From the NCBI GenBank assembly GCA_944392595.1, contig CALXXD010000004.1:1-64000 (forward strand): a DNA stretch of 64,000 nt, given 5' to 3'. This DNA is from an uncultured Alphaproteobacteria bacterium (GTDB lineage Bacteria; Pseudomonadota; Alphaproteobacteria; Rs-D84). Shown here piece by piece: positions 25,862 to 33,548 of this stretch (positions are counted from its first letter, which is position 1; each line of letters opens with the position of its first letter). Under the pieces are notes generated by a model that had not been told where the DNA came from, did no database searches, and saw only the letters and a list, made by a program, of their open reading frames with translations. The position numbers and the translations under genes are program-made.

Positions 25862-26192
25862 TACGTGCTCCTTTCCAATTTCTTATCATTTCTTCCAAAC
25901 GATAATTTTGATTCTCTTTCCACTGGTCAACATAGTCCTTACCGTCAAAAACAATTTCACGAGTAACACCATCAACCAGAACAAAATCCTTAACCATACA
26001 CAAAGGCAAACGATCCAAACTGTTACAAAAAGAACGAACAGCTGACTTTACATTTCCGGAACTAAAAAAGGACACCATATCACCAGATACAGAATCCATA
26101 CCAAAATAAGGATGAATTAAAACTTTCTTTGCCAATTCTTCCAAATCAACAATACCGGTATTGTCTTGCAATTCTTGAATTTCTCCTTCCAT
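25854..26192 (-). CDS. VP5-like small phage protein (112 aa)
   Basis: Starts at the ATG at 26192 (MEGEIQEL), chosen because AGGAG lies six bases upstream; an in-frame ATG at 26231 has no ribosome site. The C-terminal half, with NVKSAVRSFCNSLDRL then KDFVLVDGVTREIVFDGKD, resembles the gokushovirus VP5 pattern (an A-R-F helix, then a D-x-x-L strand and a short acidic turn). In known gokushoviruses VP5 is a non-structural protein that controls the switch to ssDNA synthesis. Assignment moderate. Confidence 0.6.
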   Translation of the reverse strand: MEGEIQELQDNTGIVDLEELAKKVLIHPYFGMDSVSGDMVSFFSSGNVKSAVRSFCNSLDRLPLCMVKDFVLVDGVTREIVFDGKDYVDQWKENQNYRLEEMIRNWKGARNA

Positions 26193-26233
26193 TTCTTTCT
26201 CCTTTTTTAAAATGTAATCAATAAGATTCATGA

Positions 26234-26320
26234 TCAAAATATCCCGAAAAAACCACCAACAGTACCTATCAACGAAGACAGACACGTAATAATTAAAGTC
26301 CACCACTGTTTAGAATTCAT
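26234..26320 (-). CDS. 28-aa membrane peptide at the head of the phage operon
   Basis: 29 codons on the minus strand with TAGGAG seven bases before the ATG. The product MNSKQWWTLIITCLSSLIG is followed by TVGGFFGIF, one hydrophobic span with two Trp at the interface. First gene after the attachment hairpin. Small single-span peptides of ssDNA phages can inhibit murein synthesis (protein E, Sgl proteins), so lysis is a possible but unproven role. Confidence 0.55.
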   Translation of the reverse strand: MNSKQWWTLIITCLSSLIGTVGGFFGIF

Positions 26321-26344
26321 TTTTTTACTCCTATAGGAACCAGA

Positions 26345-26408
26345 TAAGCGCATAATGCGGATTATGTTCAGCTACGCTCAACATAATCACCGACACATTA
26401 TGCGCCTT
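26345..26408. other. Inverted pair of dif-like sites: folded attP-type hairpin, right prophage junction
   Basis: On the plus strand at 26345-26372 there is TAAGCGCATAA, centre TGCGGA, arm TTATGTTCAGC. On the minus strand at 26376-26408 there is AAGGCGCATAA, an 11-nt centre TGTGTCGGTGA, and arm TTATGTTGAGC. The two halves pair into a stem of 10 bp plus 8 bp with unequal central strands and a small apical hairpin. The left dif shares GGCGCATAATGT with the minus-strand copy, which is consistent with XerC-mediated exchange at that point. Confidence 0.8.
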
Positions 26409-26740
26409 TTATATATCCTTACATCCACCTGTGCCCCGCGGCGAAAAATGGGCTTTTTTGGGACATCATCGCAACGCCGCCAACAACAAAATAAAAACGA
26501 AATAAAAAAATGAATATAAATATAACTGTCACACTGGCGCACACAATAATAAATAAAACGTCAAAAGAAAAACATCCGCGCGCCCAAACCGCCGCCACGA
26601 ATTTTTAATAATTTACACAATATACGATACGCCACATACATTGCGACAATTATCTTTATCGTCACAACATCAATACACACGCGCAAAAACAACCGCCCCA
26701 CCCCGCGGAAATCCGGTCTTTTGCGACATTAAACCAATAA
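26409..26740. other. Intergenic region on the mscL side of dif
   Basis: About 330 bp of A-rich host sequence with no credible gene. CCCGCGGAAATCCGG near 26700 loosely matches CCCGCAGAAATCCGC near 21210 on the other side of the prophage. Otherwise nothing seen. Confidence 0.5.
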
Positions 26741-26766
26741 AAAACGGCGGAAATCCGCCATTTTTT
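26741..26766. terminator. Terminator after mscL
   Basis: On the minus strand GGCGG ATTT CCGCC with flanking A and T runs (AAAAAATGGCGG on one side, TTTT on the other), 20 bases after the mscL stop. Confidence 0.75.
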
Positions 26767-26785
26767 CACACCCAAACACGCAATT

Positions 26786-27349
26786 TTACCGCGATTTTCG
26801 GGCGATTTTAGTAATTTTTGTAATCTTATTCTTGGCGGCACGGGTTACCGTTTGGATTCCACGTTCCAAATCGCTGGGTTGGGCGGGCACAATCTGCCCC
26901 GCCTGCAATTTAGAACAACAATTCGGACATTTGGTCGCCTGGATATTGATTGTCGATTTGCAATACGGGCAAGTCCGCGTAGTAACCGCCTTTTTTGCGC
27001 GCACTTTATTCATAATACGCACCATTAAAAACACCGCGAACATAGTGATTATAAAACTGACCACAGTATTCAAAAACACACCGATATTCATGGTCGCTGC
27101 GCCCGCGGCTTGGGCCTCGGCCACGGTGTTATAGTGCGCGCCCGGTTCCCCACCAGATAAAACGATAAAAAATTGAGAAAAATCAATATCACCAACCAGC
27201 ATCCCAATTGGTGGCATAATCACATCTTTGACCAACGAATTAACCATAGTTGTCATAACGCTGCCGACGATGATACCGACGGCCATATCGATTGCGCTGC
27301 CACGTTCCAAAAACGTCCGGAATTCGGACAAGAATTTACTTTTCGCCAT
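26786..27349 (-). CDS. mscL: Large-conductance mechanosensitive channel with C-terminal zinc ribbon
   Basis: Inner-membrane tension-gated channel that vents solutes on osmotic downshock. 187 aa versus about 135 for typical MscL. Residues 1-115 are standard MscL: FLERGSAIDMAVGIIVGS with the pore helix, KDVIMPPIGML, then the second helix around VVSFIITMFAVFLMVRIMN. Residues 127-144 add CPYC...CPNC, a rubredoxin-like zinc ribbon, followed by a basic tail. The addition is in the cytoplasmic part, where MscL has its helical bundle. It starts two bases after the aroK stop, so the two genes form an operon. Confidence 0.93.
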   Translation of the reverse strand: MAKSKFLSEFRTFLERGSAIDMAVGIIVGSVMTTMVNSLVKDVIMPPIGMLVGDIDFSQFFIVLSGGEPGAHYNTVAEAQAAGAATMNIGVFLNTVVSFIITMFAVFLMVRIMNKVRAKKAVTTRTCPYCKSTINIQATKCPNCCSKLQAGQIVPAQPSDLERGIQTVTRAAKNKITKITKIARKSR

Positions 27350-27351
27350 CT

Positions 27352-27909
27352 TTATTGTTCCCCCCCATTATTATTCAAATAATCTTTTAACGCGGTCACA
27401 ACTTTGTCCAAAGTTTTTCGCAGACTTTCATCGCGTGTTTCAACAGTAATATCCGCAGCCGCATAAATATCATATCGATCATCGATTAATTGGGCCAAAA
27501 TTTTCCGACTGTCGGTATGCAGTAACTGGGGGCGCGTATGCCGAAACCCGGTTCGCTTTACCAACAAATCCAAATCCGCCCGCAACCATATCGACAACGC
27601 GCGTTTTAACACCATTTCGCGCACAGCGGGCGTGATAAAAGCGCCCTCGCCCGTGGAAATAACCTTTAACGCGGGTGGCGTATCAAACAATCGTTCAATT
27701 ACGCGTTGTTCTGCGCGGCGGAATTCAGCCTCGCCATACATGGCGAAAATATCAACGACACTGCACCCAGCGGCGGCCTCGATTTCTTTATCAGAATCAA
27801 CGAATGGGATTCCCAACCGGCGCGCCAACGCCCGCCCTACACTGGTTTTTCCCGCCCCCATCAGGCCGACCATAACAATTGGTTTATCCAGTTTTATATT
27901 TTCTTTCAT
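27352..27909 (-). CDS. aroK: Shikimate kinase
   Basis: Phosphorylates shikimate at the 3-OH in the chorismate pathway. 185 aa from the ATG at 27909. The P-loop GLMGAGKTSVG, the shikimate-binding DSDKEIE, GEAEFRRAE and the lid region RTGFRHTRPQLL follow in the expected order. First gene of the aroK-mscL operon. Confidence 0.93.
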   Translation of the reverse strand: MKENIKLDKPIVMVGLMGAGKTSVGRALARRLGIPFVDSDKEIEAAAGCSVVDIFAMYGEAEFRRAEQRVIERLFDTPPALKVISTGEGAFITPAVREMVLKRALSIWLRADLDLLVKRTGFRHTRPQLLHTDSRKILAQLIDDRYDIYAAADITVETRDESLRKTLDKVVTALKDYLNNNGGEQ

Positions 27910-27974
27910 ACTGCGAATTTTACTAAAAAAATCACCAATTAACAACATGAATATCGTGTTTTTTTATTTTTCAA

Positions 27975-27997
27975 AATTCAAAAATCTGTGGTATAAT
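27975..27997 (+). promoter_or_regulatory. Promoter of the outer-membrane protein gene at 28030
   Basis: TATAAT at 27992-27997 in the context TGTGGTATAATG, with a weak TTCAAA about 16 bases upstream. The leader contains AAGGGATAAGAGAG before the ATG. Confidence 0.55.
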
Positions 27998-28029
27998 GAA
28001 CACATCATATATAAGAAGGGATAAGAGAG

Positions 28030-29163
28030 ATGAAAAAAACATCATTATTGGCATTGGCTGCGTTTATGATGTCCTGTAACGGAGCACTTGCGGCCGTGGG
28101 GCAACACATTTATGCAAACGGGATTGCGGCGCATAACATTACTGCGATCCAGCATTCTATTATGACAACCGCCATGCAAACATTCGAGGGTACTGCATCG
28201 GCTGCATTGGGTGGGCGTGCCCATTTCGTAAAACACGATGAAAATGCAAAATATGATTATGGCACCATGCCATTATACGGTATGCCACGCATGTACGGCG
28301 AATATGGCGACGATGGCTCTGTTTTTAACGAAGACAAAAAAAATCAAACTGGGCGCAATGGTGGCGATATAACTGAAATAGAATTCAAAGACGCACGCCC
28401 CGCCATCAACAGCGCGTGGATAAATTGGCAACACACGGGCGACGATGTGCATTTCAGCGGAATTGATTCACTGAACACAGACACAGATTTAATTATGTTC
28501 GGTCTTGCCGGGGGCGAGGCCCAGCGCGGTATCGGCATATCCGAATGGGGGATTTTCGGCGGATATGTTGGTGGCACCCAAGAAAACGAATATATGAATA
28601 TCGACCAGGGCGGTGGATACGTTGGTTTATATACAGGATACAATATTCAAAACTTTAATTTATCATTGGCGGCCAACGCCGGTGCTTTATTCAACAGCAC
28701 TGAACACGAATACGGCATTGATGATTTTGCAAATTCTTGGGCGGGCGCGGCATTAAATGCGACATATAACATTGCGCTGGACGATACATTCACGATCCAG
28801 CCCGGCGTTTATGCGGGTTACACATGGATTGGTTCTGCGGATTATGTATCATTATCGGGCGATGAAATTTCGAACGGCAATTTCAATATGTTCGAAGTTG
28901 CCCCCGAAATTCGCGCAATCAAACACATTGGTCGCGGATGGTTTGGATACCTGCACTTCAAATACGCATTTATAATGGGCAACCCAGGCGACGTATTTGT
29001 TGGCGGCACATTGTACGACGAATTGGATATGCGCAATTATGCAGAATATGGAATTGGCATTGAAAAATCCATCGACAGATTTAACGTATCATTAAACATA
29101 AATCGTCGCGACGGCGGCCGTGATGGTTGGAATGGTGGATTTAATTTGAAATACATATTCTGA
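28030..29163 (+). CDS. Outer-membrane beta-barrel protein, autotransporter-domain-like
   Basis: 377 aa. A signal peptide (cleavage near GALAA) is followed by ~100 residues and then a C-terminal barrel of alternating amphipathic strands (GIGISEWGIFGGYVGG, GGYVGLYTGYNIQNFNLSLAANAG, FTIQPGVYAGYTWIG). It ends in Phe (NLKYIF), the usual outer-membrane insertion signal. The barrel resembles the autotransporter/AIDA-type domain, but there is no long passenger. Own promoter and terminator. Confidence 0.82.
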   Translation: MKKTSLLALAAFMMSCNGALAAVGQHIYANGIAAHNITAIQHSIMTTAMQTFEGTASAALGGRAHFVKHDENAKYDYGTMPLYGMPRMYGEYGDDGSVFNEDKKNQTGRNGGDITEIEFKDARPAINSAWINWQHTGDDVHFSGIDSLNTDTDLIMFGLAGGEAQRGIGISEWGIFGGYVGGTQENEYMNIDQGGGYVGLYTGYNIQNFNLSLAANAGALFNSTEHEYGIDDFANSWAGAALNATYNIALDDTFTIQPGVYAGYTWIGSADYVSLSGDEISNGNFNMFEVAPEIRAIKHIGRGWFGYLHFKYAFIMGNPGDVFVGGTLYDELDMRNYAEYGIGIEKSIDRFNVSLNINRRDGGRDGWNGGFNLKYIF

Positions 29164-29171
29164 TAATCGTA

Positions 29172-29201
29172 TAAAAAATCCGCGGAATCCGCGGATTTTT
29201 T
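29172..29201. terminator. Bidirectional terminator between the outer-membrane protein and prfA
   Basis: AAAAAATCCGCGG AA TCCGCGGATTTTTTT, an eight-base-pair GC-rich stem with A and T tails. Confidence 0.85.
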
Positions 29202-29203
29202 TA

Positions 29204-30268
29204 TTATTCCATATTTGCCAAACGTTCCAATTGGTCGGCTGCGATTAAAGCGTCTATCATTTCATCCAACGCGACACCGCCCGCCAAAATATCGTCCAAT
29301 TTGTATAACGTCAGTTTTATTCTGTGGTCGGTCACACGTTGTTCAGGGAAATTATACGTACGAATTTTTTCACTGCGATCGCCCGACCCAACCATAGATT
29401 TGCGTGCGGAATTACTGGCATTTTCTTGCTCGGCACGTTGTTTTTCATACAATTTAGCCCGCAAAACATCCATTGCCGCAGCCTTGTTTTGAAATTGACT
29501 GCGTTCATTTTGACATGTCACAACAATGCCAGTTGGAAAATGGGTAATACGCACGGCACTGTCGGTTTTATTAACGTGTTGGCCACCTGCACCAGACGCG
29601 CGAAACACGTCGATACGAATATCTTTGTCTTCAATGACGACGTCAATATCTTTGGCCTGGGGCATAACAGCGACAGACGCGGCACTGGTATGAATACGAC
29701 CGGCGGCCTCGGTTTCAGGCACACGTTGAACGCGATGAATTCCCGATTCGAATTTCAGACGCGCATACACCCCAACACCATCGATTTTGAAAATAATTTC
29801 TTTATACCCACGCAACGACGTTGCATTTTCTTCTATGACCTCGGTCTTCCATCCGTGACGCATGGCATACGATTTATACTGATTATACAAATCGCCCGCA
29901 AACAACGCAGATTCTTCACCACCAACACCGGCGCGAATTTCCATAATCACACTGCTGTCATCGGCCGAATCGCGCGGCAACAATGCGATTTGTAACTTTT
30001 TTTCGACATCGGGCAATTTATGATTCAAATCATTTAATTGTTCGGCCGCGATGGCTTTCAACTCGTCATCGTGCAGCATTTCATTTGCGTCATCTATGCC
30101 GCGTTTTATTGCGAAATATTCATCCACCAGCGGCAAAATTTCCGATAATTCAGAATATTCCTTGGATAATTTTGTTAATTCATCGCCTGCAACCGCGCCA
30201 GAGTTTAATTTATCCCCTATTTCAGCCGCGCGCCGTTGAATGTCTTTTAATTTATCGTCAATAACCAT
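29204..30268 (-). CDS. prfA: Peptide chain release factor 1
   Basis: Terminates translation at UAA and UAG. 354 aa, usual length ~360. The catalytic GGQ is in GAGGQHVNKTDSAVRITH. The codon-recognition region reads VQRVPETEAAGRIHTSAASVAV, where the RF1-type PxT anticodon motif appears as PET. Together with hisS, which lies 12 nt upstream on the same strand, it forms an operon. Confidence 0.96.
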   Translation of the reverse strand: MVIDDKLKDIQRRAAEIGDKLNSGAVAGDELTKLSKEYSELSEILPLVDEYFAIKRGIDDANEMLHDDELKAIAAEQLNDLNHKLPDVEKKLQIALLPRDSADDSSVIMEIRAGVGGEESALFAGDLYNQYKSYAMRHGWKTEVIEENATSLRGYKEIIFKIDGVGVYARLKFESGIHRVQRVPETEAAGRIHTSAASVAVMPQAKDIDVVIEDKDIRIDVFRASGAGGQHVNKTDSAVRITHFPTGIVVTCQNERSQFQNKAAAMDVLRAKLYEKQRAEQENASNSARKSMVGSGDRSEKIRTYNFPEQRVTDHRIKLTLYKLDDILAGGVALDEMIDALIAADQLERLANME

Positions 30269-30279
30269 TTTGCAACAAC

Positions 30280-31566
30280 TTATTTTAATAATTTGATCGT
30301 ATCATCCAAATTCAAAGTTTGCTGTTCGCCGGTCTGCATATTTTTAACCGCCAACATATTTGATTCGCGTTCAGTTTCACCGATTATGATACTGAAATCA
30401 GCGTTTATTTTATCTGCAAACTCGATTTGATTTTTGAATTTTTTATTTGCATCCAAATACGGCACAGCCACGATTTCTGCGGCACGCAGCGCGGCCAATA
30501 CGCGCATAGAATACGCGACCTGGGGCGCGCCCATACACAAAACCGCCGCACGAACGGGGCGCATAAACGGTGTCAAATCGATTCGATTATCATCCAACAA
30601 TGCGACCATCAACCGCGAAAAACCGACCGCCGCACCAACGCCGATGATTTTTGTTTTCGAAAATTTAGATGCCAAATCTTCATACCGGCCACCGCCACCA
30701 ATCGCGGCCAGTTCTGGGAAATTGTCCAGGAAAAATTCAAACACTATCCCGGTATAGTATGCATGCCCGCGCATAATTCCCAAATCTATCTTGGCATTTT
30801 TTATTCCCATGGAATCCAACAATTCCATAAAAGAATCCAGTTCTGCAATCGACGCATCAACCGCATCAGACAGCCCATTTAATGATTTATAACCATCTGA
30901 AAACACGCGATTTATTGTTGCGGCCGCGTCATTCCCAACCGTTTCGACCAAGCCTTCATAAAAATCTGATATTTTTTCACGTTTATCGATTAAAACAAAC
31001 GCCGCCCTGCTTTGCTCGTCCGTCAGATTCAAATACGCAAACATCGCATTCCAAAATCGCCGATTTCCAACACGTACATTAACCGGCCCGATAAACTCGG
31101 CCACAGATTCATACGCACGCGCCAACGTTGCCACGATTTCAGCATCGTAATTTTCAGACAACGCATCTATGCCCAAAATATCCAAATCCATCTGATAAAA
31201 TTCGCGATAACGCCCACGCTGGGGTCGTTCGCCGCGATAATTACGCGCAAATTGGTACGCGCGAAATGGGAAATTCAATTCATTTATGTGTCCTGCGACA
31301 TAGCGCGACAACCCAACCGTTCCATCGTACCGCAGTCCCATTTTTGTATCACCCTTTTGAAACAGAAACATCTGGGTTTCAATTTCATCCCAGTTGTCTT
31401 TGTCGGTCAAAACCTCGGCCCGTTCAATAGCCGGCAAATCCAGATGCACAAACCCGGCCGTCTTTAACACACGTTGCATACGCGCGGCACATTCGTCAAA
31501 ACAACGCTGTTGCGCCGGCAATAATTCGACAAATCCAGACAAAGTTTTTGTTGGTTTTAATTCCAT
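30280..31566 (-). CDS. hisS: Histidyl-tRNA synthetase
   Basis: Class II synthetase that charges tRNA-His. 428 aa. Motif 2 region FRAYQFARNYRGERPQRGRYREFYQMDLDILG, histidine-specific GGGRYEDLASKF, motif 3 GVGAAVGFSRLM, and a C-terminal anticodon-binding domain (AAVLCMGAPQVAYSMRVLAALR). The adenylate-binding LRYDGTVGLSRYVA is also present. The regulatory paralog HisZ is an alternative but the catalytic motifs look complete. Confidence 0.94.
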   Translation of the reverse strand: MELKPTKTLSGFVELLPAQQRCFDECAARMQRVLKTAGFVHLDLPAIERAEVLTDKDNWDEIETQMFLFQKGDTKMGLRYDGTVGLSRYVAGHINELNFPFRAYQFARNYRGERPQRGRYREFYQMDLDILGIDALSENYDAEIVATLARAYESVAEFIGPVNVRVGNRRFWNAMFAYLNLTDEQSRAAFVLIDKREKISDFYEGLVETVGNDAAATINRVFSDGYKSLNGLSDAVDASIAELDSFMELLDSMGIKNAKIDLGIMRGHAYYTGIVFEFFLDNFPELAAIGGGGRYEDLASKFSKTKIIGVGAAVGFSRLMVALLDDNRIDLTPFMRPVRAAVLCMGAPQVAYSMRVLAALRAAEIVAVPYLDANKKFKNQIEFADKINADFSIIIGETERESNMLAVKNMQTGEQQTLNLDDTIKLLK

Positions 31567-31616
31567 TTTTTAATCCTGTGGTTAATGCCATACACTTTGG
31601 CAATTTGATTGAACTG

Positions 31617-31622
31617 ATTATA
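31617..31622 (-). promoter_or_regulatory. Extended -10 promoter element upstream of hisS
   Basis: On the minus strand TGATATAAT gives a TGnTATAAT extended -10 about 50 bases before the hisS start. The -35 region is poor. Confidence 0.4.
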
Positions 31623-31751
31623 TCACAAATATATTAAAAACGCTATAAGCACACCGCCCGACGGGCGTGATGCAACGCAACAAAAACGAATGTTTTATAA
31701 ATCATACGCGAATAATACCCAAAATCCGTCACTTTGCAAGTTTTTTATAAA

Positions 31752-31779
31752 ATAAATCCCGCGCAGAACGCGGGATACA
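31752..31779 (-). terminator. Terminator of the outer-membrane protein gene at 31807
   Basis: On the minus strand ATCCCGCG TTCT GCGCGGGAT followed by TTATTTTAT. Confidence 0.75.
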
Positions 31780-31806
31780 ATAACCGAACCAATAATGACA
31801 ATGATG

Positions 31807-32547
31807 TTAAAAAGACATCTTTACACCGGCAATGATTTCATGTTTGTATAAATCAACATCTGAATCAAACACACGTGTCATACCGCCCTGGCCTTCGTTG
31901 TGGTTGTCATAAAACATACCGTTTGTGTATTCTACACTGCCCAAATCGGTATATTTATACGCGATATTAAACGCAACATTGTCTGTGACTGGAACTTCGA
32001 TACCAACGCCAACATTCCAAGACATATTTTCAGTTGTCGCCGGTGTTTCCCAGAAATAACGCCCACTGCGGAAATTATTTTCCGATTCGATTGTGGTATA
32101 ACCGATACCGGCCGTTACATACGGGATGAATTTATACACTTCGTATCCGTATTTAACATTCAATCCCAATGTGCTTTCATTGTATGTAAAGTTTCTGACA
32201 TCGGTATCATTTGGTTTATCGCCATCTTCAGCCGCATCAAACCCAACCGCGTTAAAGAAATTATCAACGTGGCCATATTCAGCCTCGACTGACAATATAC
32301 CAGCCTTGTCCATATCAAATTCATAACCGACCGCAATTTTTGGTGAAAATTTATGTCCCGTGTCAGACCAACTTTCGTGTTTATTTCCGTCAAATTCAGC
32401 CCACGCACCGTTTTGTGACGATTTTTCCACACGATTTTCAGACACAGATGTAATGCTGTATGCAACCTGTGGATTTATATAGAACCCGTCCGCCATTGCA
32501 CCGGTTGCGATTAAAGCAAACACAGAACCACATAATATTTTTTTCAT
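31807..32547 (-). CDS. Outer-membrane protein, opacity/porin-type eight-stranded barrel
   Basis: 246 aa from the ATG at 32547, chosen for the GGAAGAAG ribosome site and a clean signal peptide (MKKILCGSVFALIATGAMA). The mature part alternates strands and turns typical of small barrels (FSPKIAVGYEFDM, LSVEAEYGHVDNFF, LGLNVKYGYEVYKFIPYVTAGIGYTTI) and ends in a strand closing with Phe (HEIIAGVKMSF). Family resemblance is to OmpA-barrel or opacity-like surface antigens. It follows a possible regulated leader RNA (32575-32800). Confidence 0.85.
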   Translation of the reverse strand: MKKILCGSVFALIATGAMADGFYINPQVAYSITSVSENRVEKSSQNGAWAEFDGNKHESWSDTGHKFSPKIAVGYEFDMDKAGILSVEAEYGHVDNFFNAVGFDAAEDGDKPNDTDVRNFTYNESTLGLNVKYGYEVYKFIPYVTAGIGYTTIESENNFRSGRYFWETPATTENMSWNVGVGIEVPVTDNVAFNIAYKYTDLGSVEYTNGMFYDNHNEGQGGMTRVFDSDVDLYKHEIIAGVKMSF

Positions 32548-32574
32548 TGCTTCTTCCTTTTTTGTTTTAACGTT

Positions 32575-32800
32575 AAACAAAAACCACCAAAACTGTGGTG
32601 GTCGGGAAGTTAGCAAATCATATCCATAAATGACCTGTCGGTTTTCGATTGCGATGCAACCTGTTGTATCGCCGACACAACCCGACCTATTTGGCCAGGT
32701 AACCCGACAACAGTTCTATATTGTCGGTGGATATTCGGCACTGTCGTACCGCATGGATATGGGATTGCTAAATCCCTGAACCAATGTCCCCACTGATTCA
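32575..32800 (-). ncRNA. Candidate structured leader RNA or sRNA upstream of the outer-membrane protein gene
   Basis: A consensus promoter at 32807-32835 and a terminator (ACCACC ACAGTTTT GGTGGT TTTTG at 32575-32602) bound about 225 nt with no convincing ORF. Within it CCGACAA/TTGTCGG, GCGAT/ATCGC and ACCT/AGGT helices can form, and GTCGGGTT occurs twice. The outer-membrane gene starts 28 nt past the terminator, so readthrough would make this a leader with an attenuator. Confidence 0.5.
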
Positions 32801-32806
32801 ATTCAC

Positions 32807-32835
32807 AGTATAACTGATTGATATAAACAAGTCAA
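32807..32835 (-). promoter_or_regulatory. Consensus promoter for the candidate leader RNA
   Basis: On the minus strand TTGACT (32830-32835), a 17-nt spacer and TATACT (32807-32812). It overlaps the last codons of the metallopeptidase gene. Confidence 0.65.
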
Positions 32836-33539
32836 AAATATTTATGTAATTCTGCGCCGTGTTGTTTCAGCCATCTTTTCGCGCGTTCCACCCCAAATCC
32901 GTACAACTGCGATACAGTTTGCCAAAATTCAGCCGAATGATCCATATACACAACATGCGCCAATTCGTGCATAACCACATATCGCATAACATCGCGCGGC
33001 GCAAATGCCAACCGCCATGAAAAAGACATTGTACCACTGGTGGAACGACTGCCCCAACGGGACGACGTGTCGCGAATCGTAATTCTTTGCGGCCACAGTT
33101 CGCGCGGCGCGGTACGTACCATTTGTTTAACGGCCACCAAAAATTCAGACCGAATAAAATCACGCACACGCCGCTCAAACATATCCGCCCCGCCCCCAAC
33201 AACCAACGTTGCCGTTGCATCATCATGCACAATAAATTCATTCGCACGCCGCGATGGATCATGTTTTAACAAAACGCGCCGCCCCAAAAATTCAATTTCA
33301 TCCCCCGGCCGCACAGTAATTTTCTGTGGCGCATTATCAAAAATCCGTTCGCACCAATGACGCTTTTGTTCCAAAAATCGCAGCGCAGTTGATGTCGGTG
33401 TCATCCACGGTTTTGAAATATGAATTTCACGCGACGGGCGCGTTTTCGGCCGCAGCGTAATATTGCGCAGTCCGCGTCGCGTTACGATAACGACGGGGAT
33501 ATGTTCGCCCGATGATAAAACAAATTCGTATTCAGACAT
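32832..33539 (-). CDS. YgjP-like (DUF45/M48-type) zinc metallopeptidase
   Basis: 235 aa. The catalytic zinc motif HELAHVVYMDHSAEFW with the third-ligand context is in the C-terminal third, preceded by the family block DTSSRWGSRSTSGTMSFSWRL. These are typical of the YgjP/SprT-like metal-dependent hydrolase family. No signal peptide, so cytoplasmic. It starts 9 nt after the transketolase stop and is probably co-transcribed with it. Confidence 0.88.
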   Translation of the reverse strand: MSEYEFVLSSGEHIPVVIVTRRGLRNITLRPKTRPSREIHISKPWMTPTSTALRFLEQKRHWCERIFDNAPQKITVRPGDEIEFLGRRVLLKHDPSRRANEFIVHDDATATLVVGGGADMFERRVRDFIRSEFLVAVKQMVRTAPRELWPQRITIRDTSSRWGSRSTSGTMSFSWRLAFAPRDVMRYVVMHELAHVVYMDHSAEFWQTVSQLYGFGVERAKRWLKQHGAELHKYF

Positions 33540-33548
33540 AATATGATT

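Larger units (their letters stand above)
21871..26408 (-). mobile_element. Gokushovirus-like Microviridae prophage integrated at dif
   Basis: A ~4.5-kb unit with all main genes on the minus strand: 28-aa peptide, VP5-like, VP1, VP3-like, VP2, two Arg-rich microproteins, VP4. Size and gene content match a whole gokushovirus genome. Host genes tlyA and mscL flank it. The left end is a canonical dif; the right end is an inverted pair of dif-like sites. No integrase is encoded, so host XerC/XerD must be used, as established for dif-integrated enterobacterial gokushoviruses and for CTXphi. All reading frames are open with good ribosome sites, so it may be intact. Confidence 0.93.

Noticed and set aside
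26345-26372. Plus-strand dif-like site as a second functional dif in inverted orientation
   Set aside because: Its centre TGCGGA shares only its first two bases with dif's TGTATA, so a full XerC/XerD exchange with the left dif is unlikely. It fits better as the pairing strand of a folded attP.
32610-32801. 63-codon open frame inside the candidate leader RNA
   Set aside because: TTG start, no ribosome site, runs across the predicted RNA stems. Treated as non-coding.
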